From the NCBI RefSeq assembly GCF_001693275.1, contig NZ_CP016477.1, forward strand, positions 2,976,001 to 3,040,000: a DNA stretch of 64,000 nucleotides, in the 5' to 3' direction. Position numbers and translations under genes: made by a program. The notes under the pieces are model-generated. The model was not told the origin of the DNA. It did no database searches and was given only the letters and a program-made list of their open reading frames with translations. Shown one piece after another: positions 1-10,011 of the stretch. The first letter of the stretch is position 1, and each line of letters starts with the position of its first letter. The stretch is from Picosynechococcus sp. PCC 7117. GTDB taxonomy: Bacteria; Cyanobacteriota; Cyanobacteriia; Cyanobacteriales; MRBY01.

Positions 1-880
<880 letters not shown>

Positions 881-1136
881 ATTCCTTACTCATTCGTTAG
901 AATTTTCATTCGTCTTTAGCAAGAGATGTTTTTTAAGGCTCTCTTTATCCTTAACTAAGTTCCTTGGTATCGATTGTTTCAATCTCAACCAGCTCACTTG
1001 TTATAATCTTGTTTAAAACAAGGGGGCGGATAGTCACTTTCAAATTCTATTCTTTTGTCTCGGTTCGGGGCGGCGGTCCAGTGCGTCTCTCTCAACCGCG
1101 CTTAACTATATTAACCACACAACCCGGAGATGTCAA
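881..1136 (-). promoter_or_regulatory. rRNA operon promoter and leader
   Basis: On the minus strand TTGACA (plus 1131-1136) is followed after exactly 17 bases by TAATAT (plus 1108-1113), a near-consensus sigma-70 promoter pointing into the 16S gene. Transcription would start near 1100, giving a leader of about 220 bases. A 15-base palindrome (CTTGTTT-A-AAACAAG) sits at 1009-1023. I did not find a convincing boxA. The rest of 881-1287 holds no gene that I can support. Confidence 0.75.
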
Positions 1137-1287
1137 CACCTTTTTCTAATCTTTTTTCGGTATTTGGATGAAAAATCCCTGGAATGCCCTCAGAGCAAGA
1201 GGTTTGGTGGCTGGAAAAATTTGGAACTTTAAGTCCTTAAGCCCATCAATCTGGATTTGACAACCACCTCCCTACGTTTGCTCTCGA

Positions 1288-3039
1288 TTAGGTGAGGATT
1301 TCAGCGAGTTGGTTTTGCTCCCAGAGTTGTTTGTATAGTCCGTCTTGGTTAATTAGCTCTTCGTGAATGCCTGTTTGGACGATTTTGCCGTGATCCATGA
1401 CGAAAATGCGATCGCCTTTGGCGGCGGCGGAAAGTTGGTGAGTAATGAAGATGACGGTTTTATTTTGGGGAGAGCGGGAGAGGTAGTCGAGAATTTCCGT
1501 GGCGGTTTTGTTGTCCACACTAGAGAGGGCATCGTCGAGGATGAGGACAGGGGCATCGATCATAAAGGCGCGAGCCAGGGAGCTACGCTGGCGTTGTCCA
1601 CCGGAAAGGGTGATGCCGCGTTCGCCGACCAGGGTGTTGTATTGCCTTGGAAAGTTCAGAATTTCGTGGTGGATTTGGGCCTGTTGGGCTGAGGATTCAA
1701 TTTCGGGTTGGTCGCTACCGGGTAAACCGTAGGCGATGTTGTCACGGATTTGGCTACTAAATAGAAAACTTTCTTGGGGTACATAGGCGATCGCCTGGCG
1801 TAGATCTTGAAGGCGAATATCAGTGAGATCTTGCCCATCGAGGAACAGTTGACCGGGTTCAATATCAATCAGCCGCGGCAGGGCATTAGCAAGGGTCGAT
1901 TTCCCTGCCCCAATAGACCCCACAATGGCAATGATTTCACCGGGGTTAATGGTGAAATTGAGATCATCTAGGGCCGGACGATTGTCACCGGGGTAAGTAA
2001 AAGAAAGATGCTTGGCAATAATTTGGCCTTCGACCTGGTGACGATCCAAGGGATGGGCAGTGGTGCGGTCTTGGATGAGGGGTTGATTGTCGAGGATGGC
2101 TTCAATGCGATCAATACTCACCTCACCCCGTTGATAGGACGTAATCGTAAAGCCCAGTAGAGCCGTTGGTACGACCAATCGCTCTACCAATAGGATGAGG
2201 GCGATAAAGTTCCCCACCGTCAGTTCATCAGCGGTAATGGCCCTCGTCCCAAAGATCAGCAGGATCAATAGGCTGATATAGGAAATTCCTTCAATAATTG
2301 GAAAGAGGAGATTCCGAATCCGGGCGAGGCCAAGATTGGCTTGTAATAACTTTTGATTTTGCTTGTCAAAGGCTTGGCGTTCGTTGGCTTCCTGGGCATA
2401 GATTTTGATCAAAGAAATGCCACTCATGTCTTCTTGGATCAGTTGACTGAGCTCTGAAAGTTCCTCTTGGACTTCTTTTTGTTCGTCCCGCAAGCGACCA
2501 CTAAACAGTTGTACCGTGAGTAACATGGCTGGATAAACGGCGATCGCCATCACGCTAAGCTTGCCATGGAGCGACAACATCACTGGTAAGGTCATCGCGT
2601 AGGCAAACACCGTATTGGCTAGACTAAGCACGGAAAAACCCAGGAGACGACGCACATTATCCACATCACTGGTGGCCCGGTTGATTAAATCTCCGGAGGA
2701 TTGACTGGCAAAATATGCGGGCTCTAGGGTGAGGAGATGTTGGAAAATTTTTTGCTTTAGATCAAATTCCACTTGCCGACCCACACCAAAAATCGCCACG
2801 CGGGAGAGCATCCGGATGCCCCACATGACTGAGGCGAGGAGCAACATTAACAAAACAGCACGGGTTAAATTGCCTAGACCGATATCTGTTTGGAGCGAAT
2901 CTACTGTGTTACTGAGGATAATCGGCAGATAAACGCCCAGGCCATTGACAAGAATGAGGGCGCCAATCCCTAGCCAAATGTCCCGTTGATAGGGTTTGAG
3001 GTAGGCCAGAAGTCGGCGCAAGCGAGAGGGAGCAGCCAT
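1288..3039 (-). CDS. ABC exporter, fused membrane and ATPase domains
   Basis: A 583-residue half-transporter of the MsbA/MdlB/LmrA type. The first 300 or so residues hold the six-helix exporter membrane domain (clear hydrophobic stretches near residues 22-42, 62-78, 135-175 and 250-290). The ATPase follows, with Walker A GSIGAGKS near residue 374, the signature LSGGQRQR, Walker B VLILDDALSS and the H-loop FITHQLS. Such proteins work as dimers in the inner membrane and export lipids, peptides or drugs; the substrate cannot be read from the sequence. The ATG start at 3039 gives the expected length. It lies upstream of the rRNA promoter on the same strand, separated by about 150 bases, and looks monocistronic. 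Confidence 0.9.
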   Translation of the reverse strand: MAAPSRLRRLLAYLKPYQRDIWLGIGALILVNGLGVYLPIILSNTVDSLQTDIGLGNLTRAVLLMLLLASVMWGIRMLSRVAIFGVGRQVEFDLKQKIFQHLLTLEPAYFASQSSGDLINRATSDVDNVRRLLGFSVLSLANTVFAYAMTLPVMLSLHGKLSVMAIAVYPAMLLTVQLFSGRLRDEQKEVQEELSELSQLIQEDMSGISLIKIYAQEANERQAFDKQNQKLLQANLGLARIRNLLFPIIEGISYISLLILLIFGTRAITADELTVGNFIALILLVERLVVPTALLGFTITSYQRGEVSIDRIEAILDNQPLIQDRTTAHPLDRHQVEGQIIAKHLSFTYPGDNRPALDDLNFTINPGEIIAIVGSIGAGKSTLANALPRLIDIEPGQLFLDGQDLTDIRLQDLRQAIAYVPQESFLFSSQIRDNIAYGLPGSDQPEIESSAQQAQIHHEILNFPRQYNTLVGERGITLSGGQRQRSSLARAFMIDAPVLILDDALSSVDNKTATEILDYLSRSPQNKTVIFITHQLSAAAKGDRIFVMDHGKIVQTGIHEELINQDGLYKQLWEQNQLAEILT

Positions 3040-3130
3040 AGCAGGTGTGTGATTCTAAAACATGGACAATTCTTCTATTGTGACGGATCGGCTCCAACGC
3101 TTCATCGAAATAGAGAATTTCTGCATCTTA

Positions 3131-3278
3131 GAGCCTGTTTATAAAGAAAAAATTAAATCAAGACTGGATAAGGGATTTGGCTTCATTCGTCGCCATGTAG
3201 ATCAAGCGTCCTACATCGCTTAAGACCATTACTTCGCGGTAGATATAACCGCTTAAGATTTACTTTATAAATCCCCTC
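3131..3278. mobile_element. Putative 148-bp MITE with TTA target duplication
   Basis: Imperfect 16-base terminal inverted repeats bound the segment: left 3131-3146 (GAGCCTGTTTATAAAG), right 3263-3278, whose complement starts GAGGGGA and shares the last nine bases TTTATAAAG. Directly outside lie identical TTA triplets (3128-3130 and 3279-3281), as expected of a 3-bp target duplication. The interior has no ORF. A 3-bp TNA duplication is typical of IS5-family elements of the IS1031 group, so a non-autonomous derivative is the simplest reading. No second copy was seen in the window. Confidence 0.55.
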
Positions 3279-3330
3279 TTAAAGGTTGGGTGATAATAAA
3301 GTGGCGATCGCCTTTTGGGGAAAAGAATCT

Positions 3331-4470
3331 ATGCGGGTAATTGGTTTAATGAGCGGCACTTCGGTAGATGGCATTGATGCGGCTCTGGTGGAGATTCAGG
3401 GGGAAGCTGACGCCATCGAGATTGAATTACTCGGCTTTACGACCTATTCCTACGCGCCCCCACTCCGGGAAAAAATCCTCGCGGTTTGTGCCGGAGAAAA
3501 ATTCAGTGCCTTTGAATTCGCCGCCCTCGATGACGAAATTGCCCACAGTTTTGCCACTGCGGCGAGGCAACTCCAGGAACGCTACGGCAAAGCAGAGTTA
3601 ATTGGCTCCCACGGACAAACTATTTTCCATCGTCCCCCCAACGGCAACTTGGGTTTGAGTTGGCAACTGGGGCGTGGTGAGGCGATCGCCCAACAAACTA
3701 AAATTAAAACAGTCAGTAATTTTCGTCGGGCCGATCTTGCCGCCGGAGGACAGGGCGCACCGCTTGTGCCGAAGGTTGATGCTTACCTTCTAGCTGACTC
3801 AACAAAACACCGCTGTATTCAAAACCTAGGGGGCATTGGCAATGTCACCTATTTACCGCCAAAAAATCAGGCCGATTGGGAAAATTACGTGATCGGTTGG
3901 GATACTGGCCCCGGTAACGTGCTATTAGATTTAGCGATTCAAAAGTTAACCAACGGTGCCCAAGCCTACGATCAAGATGGCATTTGGGCATCCCAGGGGA
4001 CCCCCCATTTAGGTTTGGTAGAGCGCTGGCTAGCCGATCCTTTCATTGAACAACTACCGCCTAAGTCTACGGGTCGGGAATATTTTGGTGTCGATTTCCT
4101 CGAACAATGCTGGCGTGACGCCCAGGATTTCCAGCTTACAGAGGCGGATTGGTTGGCGAGTTTGACAGAATTTACAGCCTTAACGGTGCAGCAAAACTAC
4201 GAACTCTTTTTACCGCAACTGCCCGATGAAATTTTTCTCTGTGGGGGTGGATGTCGAAATAGTTATCTCAGAGAACGCTTACAGGCCGCCTTCGGAAATC
4301 AGATTCCCGTCAGAAGCACCGACAACCTAGGCTTAAACCATGATGCAAAAGAGGCGATCGCCTTTGCGGTATTAGCCTACTGGCGCGTTCAGGAATTTCC
4401 GGGAAATCTGCCGAAGGTGACGGGGGCGCAATGTCCGGCTCTGCTGGGAGAAATTCATTGTCCTTACTGA
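3331..4470 (+). CDS. anmK: Anhydro-N-acetylmuramic acid kinase
   Basis: AnmK phosphorylates and opens 1,6-anhydroMurNAc released by peptidoglycan turnover, giving MurNAc-6-phosphate. The N-terminus VIGLMSGTSVDGIDAALV is the family hallmark. The phosphate-binding LIGSHGQTIFHRP, the NLGGIGNVTYL stretch, GWDTGPGNVLLD and the C-terminal FLCGGGCRN also match. The reading frame opens at 3286, but the ATG at 3331 puts the conserved motif at residue 2 and gives 379 residues, close to the family norm. Its stop overlaps the convergent deacetylase-family gene by 7 bases. A MITE-like element ends 52 bases upstream and may contribute its promoter region. Confidence 0.93.
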   Translation: MRVIGLMSGTSVDGIDAALVEIQGEADAIEIELLGFTTYSYAPPLREKILAVCAGEKFSAFEFAALDDEIAHSFATAARQLQERYGKAELIGSHGQTIFHRPPNGNLGLSWQLGRGEAIAQQTKIKTVSNFRRADLAAGGQGAPLVPKVDAYLLADSTKHRCIQNLGGIGNVTYLPPKNQADWENYVIGWDTGPGNVLLDLAIQKLTNGAQAYDQDGIWASQGTPHLGLVERWLADPFIEQLPPKSTGREYFGVDFLEQCWRDAQDFQLTEADWLASLTEFTALTVQQNYELFLPQLPDEIFLCGGGCRNSYLRERLQAAFGNQIPVRSTDNLGLNHDAKEAIAFAVLAYWRVQEFPGNLPKVTGAQCPALLGEIHCPY

Positions 4471-5381
4471 ACAAAGGGTTCGAGGGTGGCCACCACCGAT
4501 TCTGCCAAGGTTTGGAGATGATAGCCCCCTTCCAGGGCAAACATCATTGGACAAGGTAACTGCTGGCAAAATTCGCTAAAAGTTTTGTAATCCTGGGGTT
4601 GGAGATTCATTCCTGCTAAGGGATCTTTCGCGGTGGCATCGTAGCCCGCACTGACAATTAATAGATCCGGCTGAAACTTTTGCAAGTAAGGTAAAACCAC
4701 GTCCTGGAACTTTTGGGTATAGATCCTTCGATCTGCACCTGGTTTGAGGGGAATATTTAAAATATTTTGGTGGCGACCGTGATGGTGAGCCTGGCCAGTG
4801 CCCGGATAAGCCGGATCCTGATGGAGAGAACAATAGACAATCTGGGGATTTTCCTCGACTAAATATTCTGTGCCGTTGCCATGGTGGACATCCCAATCGA
4901 GGATCGCCACTTTTTGAACCCCCGCTAAACCCAGGGCATAGTGGGCGGCGATCGCCACATTTCCCAGCAGACAAAATCCCATCCCAGTGCTGCGGGTGGC
5001 GTGATGGCCAGGGGGCCGCACCAAGGCAAAGACAGGCTCCTTCGTTGTAAACGCTAAATCGACCCCATCCAAACAGACATTCACCGCCAAAAGCGCCACA
5101 TTAAAACTTTGGGGTGAAACAGGAGTATCCGGATCCCAATAGCCACCGCCAGACTCTGCCAATTTTTGCAGTTCTTTCAAATAGTAGTCGTCATGCAATT
5201 GGCGCACCCAGGGCAAAGGATCTCGAAAGGTGATCGCCGTTGGTTCGTGCCACTGAATTTGGTTCGCCCAGGAGACTGTTCTCAGGGCTTGGGCGATCGC
5301 CGTTAACCGTCGCGGACTTTCTGGGTGGGAGCGCCCCGTGTCATGGTCAAGAAATTGATCAGAATAAATCAGATGAATCAT
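4464..5381 (-). CDS. Histone deacetylase-family (AcuC/HDAC-like) hydrolase
   Basis: A 305-residue arginase/deacetylase-fold protein. Visible hallmarks are the N-terminal RSHPESPRRL, the substrate-pocket RPPGHHATRS with the two catalytic histidines, the zinc ligands in ILDWDVHHGNGT, and IVSAGYDA carrying the further aspartate ligand. Bacterial members remove acyl groups from small amides or polyamines, or from acetylated lysines; the substrate here is unknown. The start at 5381 is an ATG. It is divergent from the small membrane protein at 5422 and convergent with anmK. Confidence 0.9.
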   Translation of the reverse strand: MIHLIYSDQFLDHDTGRSHPESPRRLTAIAQALRTVSWANQIQWHEPTAITFRDPLPWVRQLHDDYYLKELQKLAESGGGYWDPDTPVSPQSFNVALLAVNVCLDGVDLAFTTKEPVFALVRPPGHHATRSTGMGFCLLGNVAIAAHYALGLAGVQKVAILDWDVHHGNGTEYLVEENPQIVYCSLHQDPAYPGTGQAHHHGRHQNILNIPLKPGADRRIYTQKFQDVVLPYLQKFQPDLLIVSAGYDATAKDPLAGMNLQPQDYKTFSEFCQQLPCPMMFALEGGYHLQTLAESVVATLEPFVQ

Positions 5382-5421
5382 GGTATTCGCTACACTAAAG
5401 CATTGCTAGGAACAAAAAACA

Positions 5422-5766
5422 ATGAAATTTCTCGGTAAATTGATCGGCCTTGGCTTGATTCTTTTGGGCATTTATTTTCTGGGTAAAAATATCTTTTTCA
5501 CAACCGGCGGCTATCGCTATTCTTTTTGGCGTGGTATTTCTGCCGATCTTGCCGTCATGACCCTGGCTGGTGGTGTCGTTTCCCTCTTCACCCTCCCAGA
5601 AAACAACCGTACATTGGGTTGGATTTTAATTGGGGCCTCAATTCTTTTGATTTTTGCAGGGGGACGCGCGGTTCTCACCCCTGTCAGTCTCTGGCAACTC
5701 TTTATTTCCCTTGCCTCCATGACCTCCGGTTACCAACTGCTGCGCACTGGCCGAATTAACCTTTAG
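5422..5766 (+). CDS. Small membrane protein, unknown function
   Basis: 114 residues with about four hydrophobic segments (near residues 4-25, 38-57, 65-88 and 90-105), so very likely an integral membrane protein. The ATG at 5422 lies 40 bases from the divergent deacetylase-family start. I do not recognise a family and see no catalytic motif. The ORF is real by its hydrophobic pattern and by lying in a clean intergenic slot. Confidence 0.7.
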   Translation: MKFLGKLIGLGLILLGIYFLGKNIFFTTGGYRYSFWRGISADLAVMTLAGGVVSLFTLPENNRTLGWILIGASILLIFAGGRAVLTPVSLWQLFISLASMTSGYQLLRTGRINL

Positions 5767-5825
5767 CATACTGGGATTTTTCATCTGCCTAAATCCTTTG
5801 TGACAAAAGCTATTCTACAAGCCAC

Positions 5826-5860
5826 AAAAAAAGGCAGTTGCTTAATGCAAATAGCCGCCT
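5826..5860 (-). terminator. Rho-independent terminator of ftsY
   Basis: Read on the minus strand just after the ftsY stop, GGC-TAT-TTGC-ATTAA-GCAA-CT-GCC forms a hairpin followed by seven T. The stem has internal mismatches but pairs both GGC/GCC and TTGC/GCAA. Confidence 0.75.
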
Positions 5861-5886
5861 CTCAAGATTTTTGACTTTACTGGAGT

Positions 5887-7506
5887 CTAGCCATCCAGCA
5901 GCGCTTCAACAAATTCATAACTAGAGAAGGGCCGGAGATCTTCAATCCCTTCCCCAGCGCCGATAAAGCGAATTGGTAAACCGAGTTGTTGGCTCACCGC
6001 CAGAGCAACACCGCCCCGGGCCGTGCCATCTAATTTTGTCAGGACAACGCCACTGAGTTTTGCCGCTTCCGAGAAAACTTGGGCTTGCCGTAGACCATTT
6101 TGGCCGAGGGTTGCATCTAGGACTAAGAGGGATTCCACCTGGGCATCGGGAGCTTTTTTATCGACAATCCGCCGGATTTTCGCCAGTTCATCCATCAAGT
6201 TTTTCTTATTTTGTAAGCGGCCAGCCGTATCCACGAGCAAAATTTGTGCCTGCCGTGCTTGGGCGGCGGTAATACCATCAAAAACCACCGCTGCGGGATC
6301 AGTATTTTTACCGGGGTTGGCGATTACAGGAGTGTCAGTTCTTTCGCCCCAGACTTTTACCTGTTCGACGGCAGCGGCCCGGAAGGTATCAGCAGCAGCA
6401 ATGACGCAGCGATAACCCGATTGGTTGGCAAGGTGGGCCAGTTTACCGATGGTGGTGGTTTTACCGGCACCGTTGACGCCAGTGAGCATCCAGACATTGA
6501 GCTTGTCGGCTTCGGGAGCAAATTCGGTACTGGGTAATTTCGCCAGGGGTTTGTCGAGGATATCCCGGAGGATTTCTTTGAGATAGGTGATCGCCGCTTC
6601 GGGAGGCAGTGCTTCCTGGCGGAGTCGTTCCTGGAGGGTTTCGATAATGTAATCGGTGGCCTCAATGCCCACATCAGCCTGGAGTAGGAGCGATTCAATT
6701 TCTAAGACTGCTTCGTCATTGAGCGGCCCTTGACCCACCACAGCCTTGAGTTGATTGACCAAACTACGGCGGGTTTTACCGAGACCATCCCGGAGCTTTT
6801 TGAGCCATTCAATTTCTTCGAGGGAAATATCACTGGCATCACGGCCTTGATCAGCAAGCACCTTGGCAGACCAAAGGAAATTTTCGTCAAACTCTAGTCC
6901 TTCCGTATCGATCGCCGTTTCTTTGAGCTTTTCGAGGCCGTCGGACTTTTGCATCCAAGCAGGCGTTGCTGGGGTAGTTTCCGGTTCTGGTTCCGCTACT
7001 GTCTCGCTATCTGGGGTACTCTCTACTTCGGCAGCAATTACTTCCGGCTCTGGTTCTGGGGCAACGGGCGCGACGGTTGCGGCGGCTTCAACCTCGGTTG
7101 GTTCACTGTCTGGTTCTGGGGAAACTGCTTCTGCTGGGGCTTCCGGTTGAGGAGTAATTGCTTCGATTGTTTCTGGAGCCGTTTCTGGAGCTTCTGCCGT
7201 TGGTTCGGGGGCTGGTGTTTCTGGTTCAGTTTCAGCAGGCGTTGATTCTAGTTCTGGCTCCTGGGGTTCTGTGGCTTCAGGTTGAGGGGTCTCAGTTGTT
7301 TCAATACCCTTTTTTGCTTGGATATTTTTGTAAGCGGATTTCGCCCAGTTTAGGTAGTCAATTTCTGGGGTTGATGGCGTCTCAGGTTCGGGGGCAGCAG
7401 CTTCCTCCGTGGGGGATTCTGGCACCTGTTTTTCTGTAACGGTTGGTTCAGAGGTGTCTTGGGATTTGTCAGTTGTCTTGCGCCGGAACCAATCAAAAAT
7501 AGCCAC
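5887..7506 (-). CDS. ftsY: Signal recognition particle receptor FtsY
   Basis: FtsY docks ribosome-SRP complexes at the membrane during co-translational insertion. The 539 residues divide into an N-terminal tail of about 200 residues extremely rich in Glu, Pro, Thr and Ala, and a C-terminal NG domain. That domain holds GVNGAGKTTTIGKL (G1), AADTFRAAAVEQ, LLVDTAGRLQ (G3), LTKLDGTARGG (G4) and FIGAGEGIEDLRPF. The very N-terminus MAIFDWFRRK is a typical amphipathic membrane-targeting start. The acidic tail is longer than in many homologues and of low complexity, so its length will vary between strains. It is divergent from the S4-domain gene. Confidence 0.97.
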   Translation of the reverse strand: MAIFDWFRRKTTDKSQDTSEPTVTEKQVPESPTEEAAAPEPETPSTPEIDYLNWAKSAYKNIQAKKGIETTETPQPEATEPQEPELESTPAETEPETPAPEPTAEAPETAPETIEAITPQPEAPAEAVSPEPDSEPTEVEAAATVAPVAPEPEPEVIAAEVESTPDSETVAEPEPETTPATPAWMQKSDGLEKLKETAIDTEGLEFDENFLWSAKVLADQGRDASDISLEEIEWLKKLRDGLGKTRRSLVNQLKAVVGQGPLNDEAVLEIESLLLQADVGIEATDYIIETLQERLRQEALPPEAAITYLKEILRDILDKPLAKLPSTEFAPEADKLNVWMLTGVNGAGKTTTIGKLAHLANQSGYRCVIAAADTFRAAAVEQVKVWGERTDTPVIANPGKNTDPAAVVFDGITAAQARQAQILLVDTAGRLQNKKNLMDELAKIRRIVDKKAPDAQVESLLVLDATLGQNGLRQAQVFSEAAKLSGVVLTKLDGTARGGVALAVSQQLGLPIRFIGAGEGIEDLRPFSSYEFVEALLDG

Positions 7507-7564
7507 AGAAATTCCTAGGAGAGTAAATGAACTGTTTTCATTATTATGGCTTGATTGGGGTTTG

Positions 7565-7590
7565 TAAACGGAGGGTTTCCCGACCGTTTA
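7565..7590. other. Intergenic hairpin between ftsY and the S4 gene
   Basis: TAAACGG pairs with CCGTTTA, and inside it GGG pairs with CCC around a TTT loop, giving about ten base pairs. It lies in the divergent intergenic region, not at a gene end, and has no T-run, so it is not an obvious terminator. A -10-like TATGAT follows at 7615-7620 pointing toward the S4 gene. Confidence 0.4.
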
Positions 7591-7685
7591 GGCATTGGCG
7601 ACGGGGTGGTTTGGTATGATCGAGCGATGGTGTTTTTCCACTAGAAATTCTATTTTGTTATTTGGCGATCGCCTTTTCCCAGCCT

Positions 7686-8468
7686 ATGAATTTACCGAAG
7701 GATGATTTGCTCAAGGGCGTTGAAAACCGTGCAGAACTCAGTCGGCTGCTCGACCAAGCGGATCAGGCGATTCGCACTTGGGAAATTGTCCAGACGGATT
7801 TTCTCTCGCCGCCGGTGCTCTACGAAGCCTTAGAAATTTTTGGCAAGCTCACGGAAGTCCAGGTTATCCATGGGGGCGGCTACCCCCAAGCAGAACGGCA
7901 ACGGTTGGCGATCGCCCGCGAAGAAATTCCCCTCGATGCCAGCCATGTAGAAATTGCCGCCTTGGACATTGCCGGTAATTTTTTGTTTGATACGGCGACC
8001 CACCGAGATTTCCTGGGTTCGCTCCTCGGTACCGGGCTCGTGCGGGACAAAGTCGGTGACATTCTCGTCTTAGGCGATCGCGGTGCCCAGGCTTTGGTCA
8101 TTCCGGAACTCGTGCCCTTTTTAGAAACATCCCTAGTGCAGGTGCGCTCCGTACCAGTGAAAACGCGGCCGATTCCCCTCGAAGAATTAAAAGTACGCCC
8201 CCCGAAAAAGAAAGAACTCACTACCGTCGAAGCGTCCCTCCGTTTGGATGCCATTGGTTCGGCTGGGTTGGGGATGTCCCGGGCAAAAATGGCCGAGGCG
8301 ATCGCCAGCGGGAATGTGCGGGTTAACTGGAAAACCATTACCCAAAGCAGCTACAACGTCAAAGCGGGCGATCTGATTTCCCTCAGGGGCAAAGGCCGCG
8401 TCGAAGTTGGCGAGATCAACATGACCAAAAAAGAACGTTATCGCGTTAATCTCACCCGTTTTGTTTAG
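7686..8468 (+). CDS. S4-domain RNA-binding protein (YlmH-type)
   Basis: About 260 residues: an N-terminal YlmH-like RNA-binding portion and a C-terminal S4 domain ([20 protein letters not shown], then VRVNWKTI). Cyanobacterial members of this family are annotated as photosystem II S4-domain proteins; that link is from family annotation, not from this sequence. The frame opens with TTG at 7662, but the ATG at 7686 is the more credible start. The stop overlaps the convergent photolyase by 4 bases. Confidence 0.85.
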   Translation: MNLPKDDLLKGVENRAELSRLLDQADQAIRTWEIVQTDFLSPPVLYEALEIFGKLTEVQVIHGGGYPQAERQRLAIAREEIPLDASHVEIAALDIAGNFLFDTATHRDFLGSLLGTGLVRDKVGDILVLGDRGAQALVIPELVPFLETSLVQVRSVPVKTRPIPLEELKVRPPKKKELTTVEASLRLDAIGSAGLGMSRAKMAEAIASGNVRVNWKTITQSSYNVKAGDLISLRGKGRVEVGEINMTKKERYRVNLTRFV

Positions 8469-9898
8469 GCTTTGTCTTTGACTAATTTGTAGAGCCGCTT
8501 AAATTCCCGCTGGCGTACCCGGTGTTCCACAATCGGCTCTGGGTAATCATGCTGCTGACAGAGTAAACGGGGAATTTGGCCCGTGAGTAAAACCTGGGTA
8601 TCCAAACCGCTGAGCTCTGGCAACCAGTGGCGAATGTAGTCTGCTTCGGGGTCAAATTTTTGAGCTTGGGTGTAGGGGTTAAAAATTCGCAGGGGTTTAG
8701 GATCCATGCCGCTGGAAGCACTCCACTGCCAACCGCCATTATTCGCCGAGAGATCACCATCAACGAGGGTTTGCATAAAATATTTCTCGCCCCAACGCCA
8801 ATCGATAATCAAATCCTTGGTGAGAAAACTAGCAACAATCATCCGACAGCGGTTGTGCATCCAGCCCGTTTCATTGAGTTGGCGCATCGCTGCATCAATA
8901 ATCGGATAGCCCGTTTGACCAGTGCACCAAGCTTGAAATTTCTGCTCGTCATTTTCCCAGGGAAAGTCTTTAAACTCTTCCCGGTATGGCCCCTGGGCAA
9001 GTTCCGGAAAGAAAAAGAGACAGTGTTGATAAAATTCTCGCCAGGCTAATTCCTGCTGCCAGGTGGTGACGCCAGCTTCTGCTTCTTTACTGCGGCAATG
9101 TTTTAGGGCCGTTTCTGTGGCTTGCCAAACCGTCCGAATACCGATCGCCCCAAATTTCAACGCGGCACTAAGGCGAGAGGTGCCATCGATCGCCGGAAAG
9201 TTGCGATCGCCATCGTATTTTTCAATCAAATTCTCGGTAAATCTATCTAATTGCTCCAGGCTGGCCGCTTCCCCCACGGGTACAGTAAATGGTTTATCCC
9301 AACTGAAGCCCAGATCAGCCAAACTCGGTAAGGCGATCGCCCCTAGGTCTTTCGCTAATTTCTGTTCTGCATCACTCAGCCCTTGGCAATCTTTGAGGGC
9401 CTTAACGGGGACGGCTTTGGGCTTTTGTGACCAGTTTTTCCAGAACGGCGAATACACGCTGTAGGGCTTTTTCGACTGGGTGAAGACTTTCCCTGGGGCA
9501 TGGAGGAGCTGATCCCAAAAGGTTTCTACCTTGGCTCCCACCTCACGCAAGGCGATCGCCATCTGGTGATCTCGCTGTTGGGCATAGGGTTCCACGTCTA
9601 GATTCCAGTAGACCGTATGGACTTTGAGAGATTCTGCAACTTTGGGCAAGACTTCTAGGGGATTCCCCTGGAAAATCAGCAGTTGACTGCCCGCTTTTTG
9701 GTAATTTTCTGCCAATTCTGTTAGGCACGCTAACAGATATTTCACCCGCGCCGGAGCCACATCTTCTTTTTCTAAAATGGCCGGATCGAGGCAGAAAATG
9801 CCGACCACCTTGGCCGACTGTTGCCGTGCTTCTGCCAAGGCGACATTATCCTGTAGCCGCAAATCTCGCCGATGCCAATGTAAAACCAGTTCAGCCAT
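8465..9898 (-). CDS. phr: Deoxyribodipyrimidine photolyase (class I)
   Basis: Light-driven repair of cyclobutane pyrimidine dimers. The N-terminal antenna-binding domain starts [14 protein letters not shown]. The C-terminal FAD-binding domain shows [32 protein letters not shown], the block around [13 protein letters not shown], and [13 protein letters not shown]. With the ATG at 9898 the protein has 477 residues, normal for class I. The frame runs on upstream to a TTG at 9964, but that extension crosses the ilvB terminator. It is downstream of ilvB on the same strand, separated by a terminator. Confidence 0.95.
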   Translation of the reverse strand: MAELVLHWHRRDLRLQDNVALAEARQQSAKVVGIFCLDPAILEKEDVAPARVKYLLACLTELAENYQKAGSQLLIFQGNPLEVLPKVAESLKVHTVYWNLDVEPYAQQRDHQMAIALREVGAKVETFWDQLLHAPGKVFTQSKKPYSVYSPFWKNWSQKPKAVPVKALKDCQGLSDAEQKLAKDLGAIALPSLADLGFSWDKPFTVPVGEAASLEQLDRFTENLIEKYDGDRNFPAIDGTSRLSAALKFGAIGIRTVWQATETALKHCRSKEAEAGVTTWQQELAWREFYQHCLFFFPELAQGPYREEFKDFPWENDEQKFQAWCTGQTGYPIIDAAMRQLNETGWMHNRCRMIVASFLTKDLIIDWRWGEKYFMQTLVDGDLSANNGGWQWSASSGMDPKPLRIFNPYTQAQKFDPEADYIRHWLPELSGLDTQVLLTGQIPRLLCQQHDYPEPIVEHRVRQREFKRLYKLVKDKA

Positions 9899-9945
9899 CC
9901 TTAAAAATTGCCCTATTCGCTGCGGCTTATATCCTAATCGAGCCA

Positions 9946-9976
9946 CAAAAAAGGAGCAAGGCAAAGCCCGACTCCT
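9946..9976 (-). terminator. Rho-independent terminator of ilvB
   Basis: On the minus strand AGGAG-TCG-GGC-TTT-GCC-TTG-CTCCT forms a two-part stem followed directly by six T. It lies 36 bases beyond the ilvB stop and before the photolyase start. Confidence 0.8.
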
Positions 9977-10011
9977 GGCATTTATCTCTTTATTATTTCA
10001 CTGGGAAAAAA

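Noticed and set aside
6863-7245. Gly/Ser- and Trp/Phe-rich ORFs opposite ftsY
   Set aside because: They are antisense shadows of the low-complexity acidic tail of FtsY.
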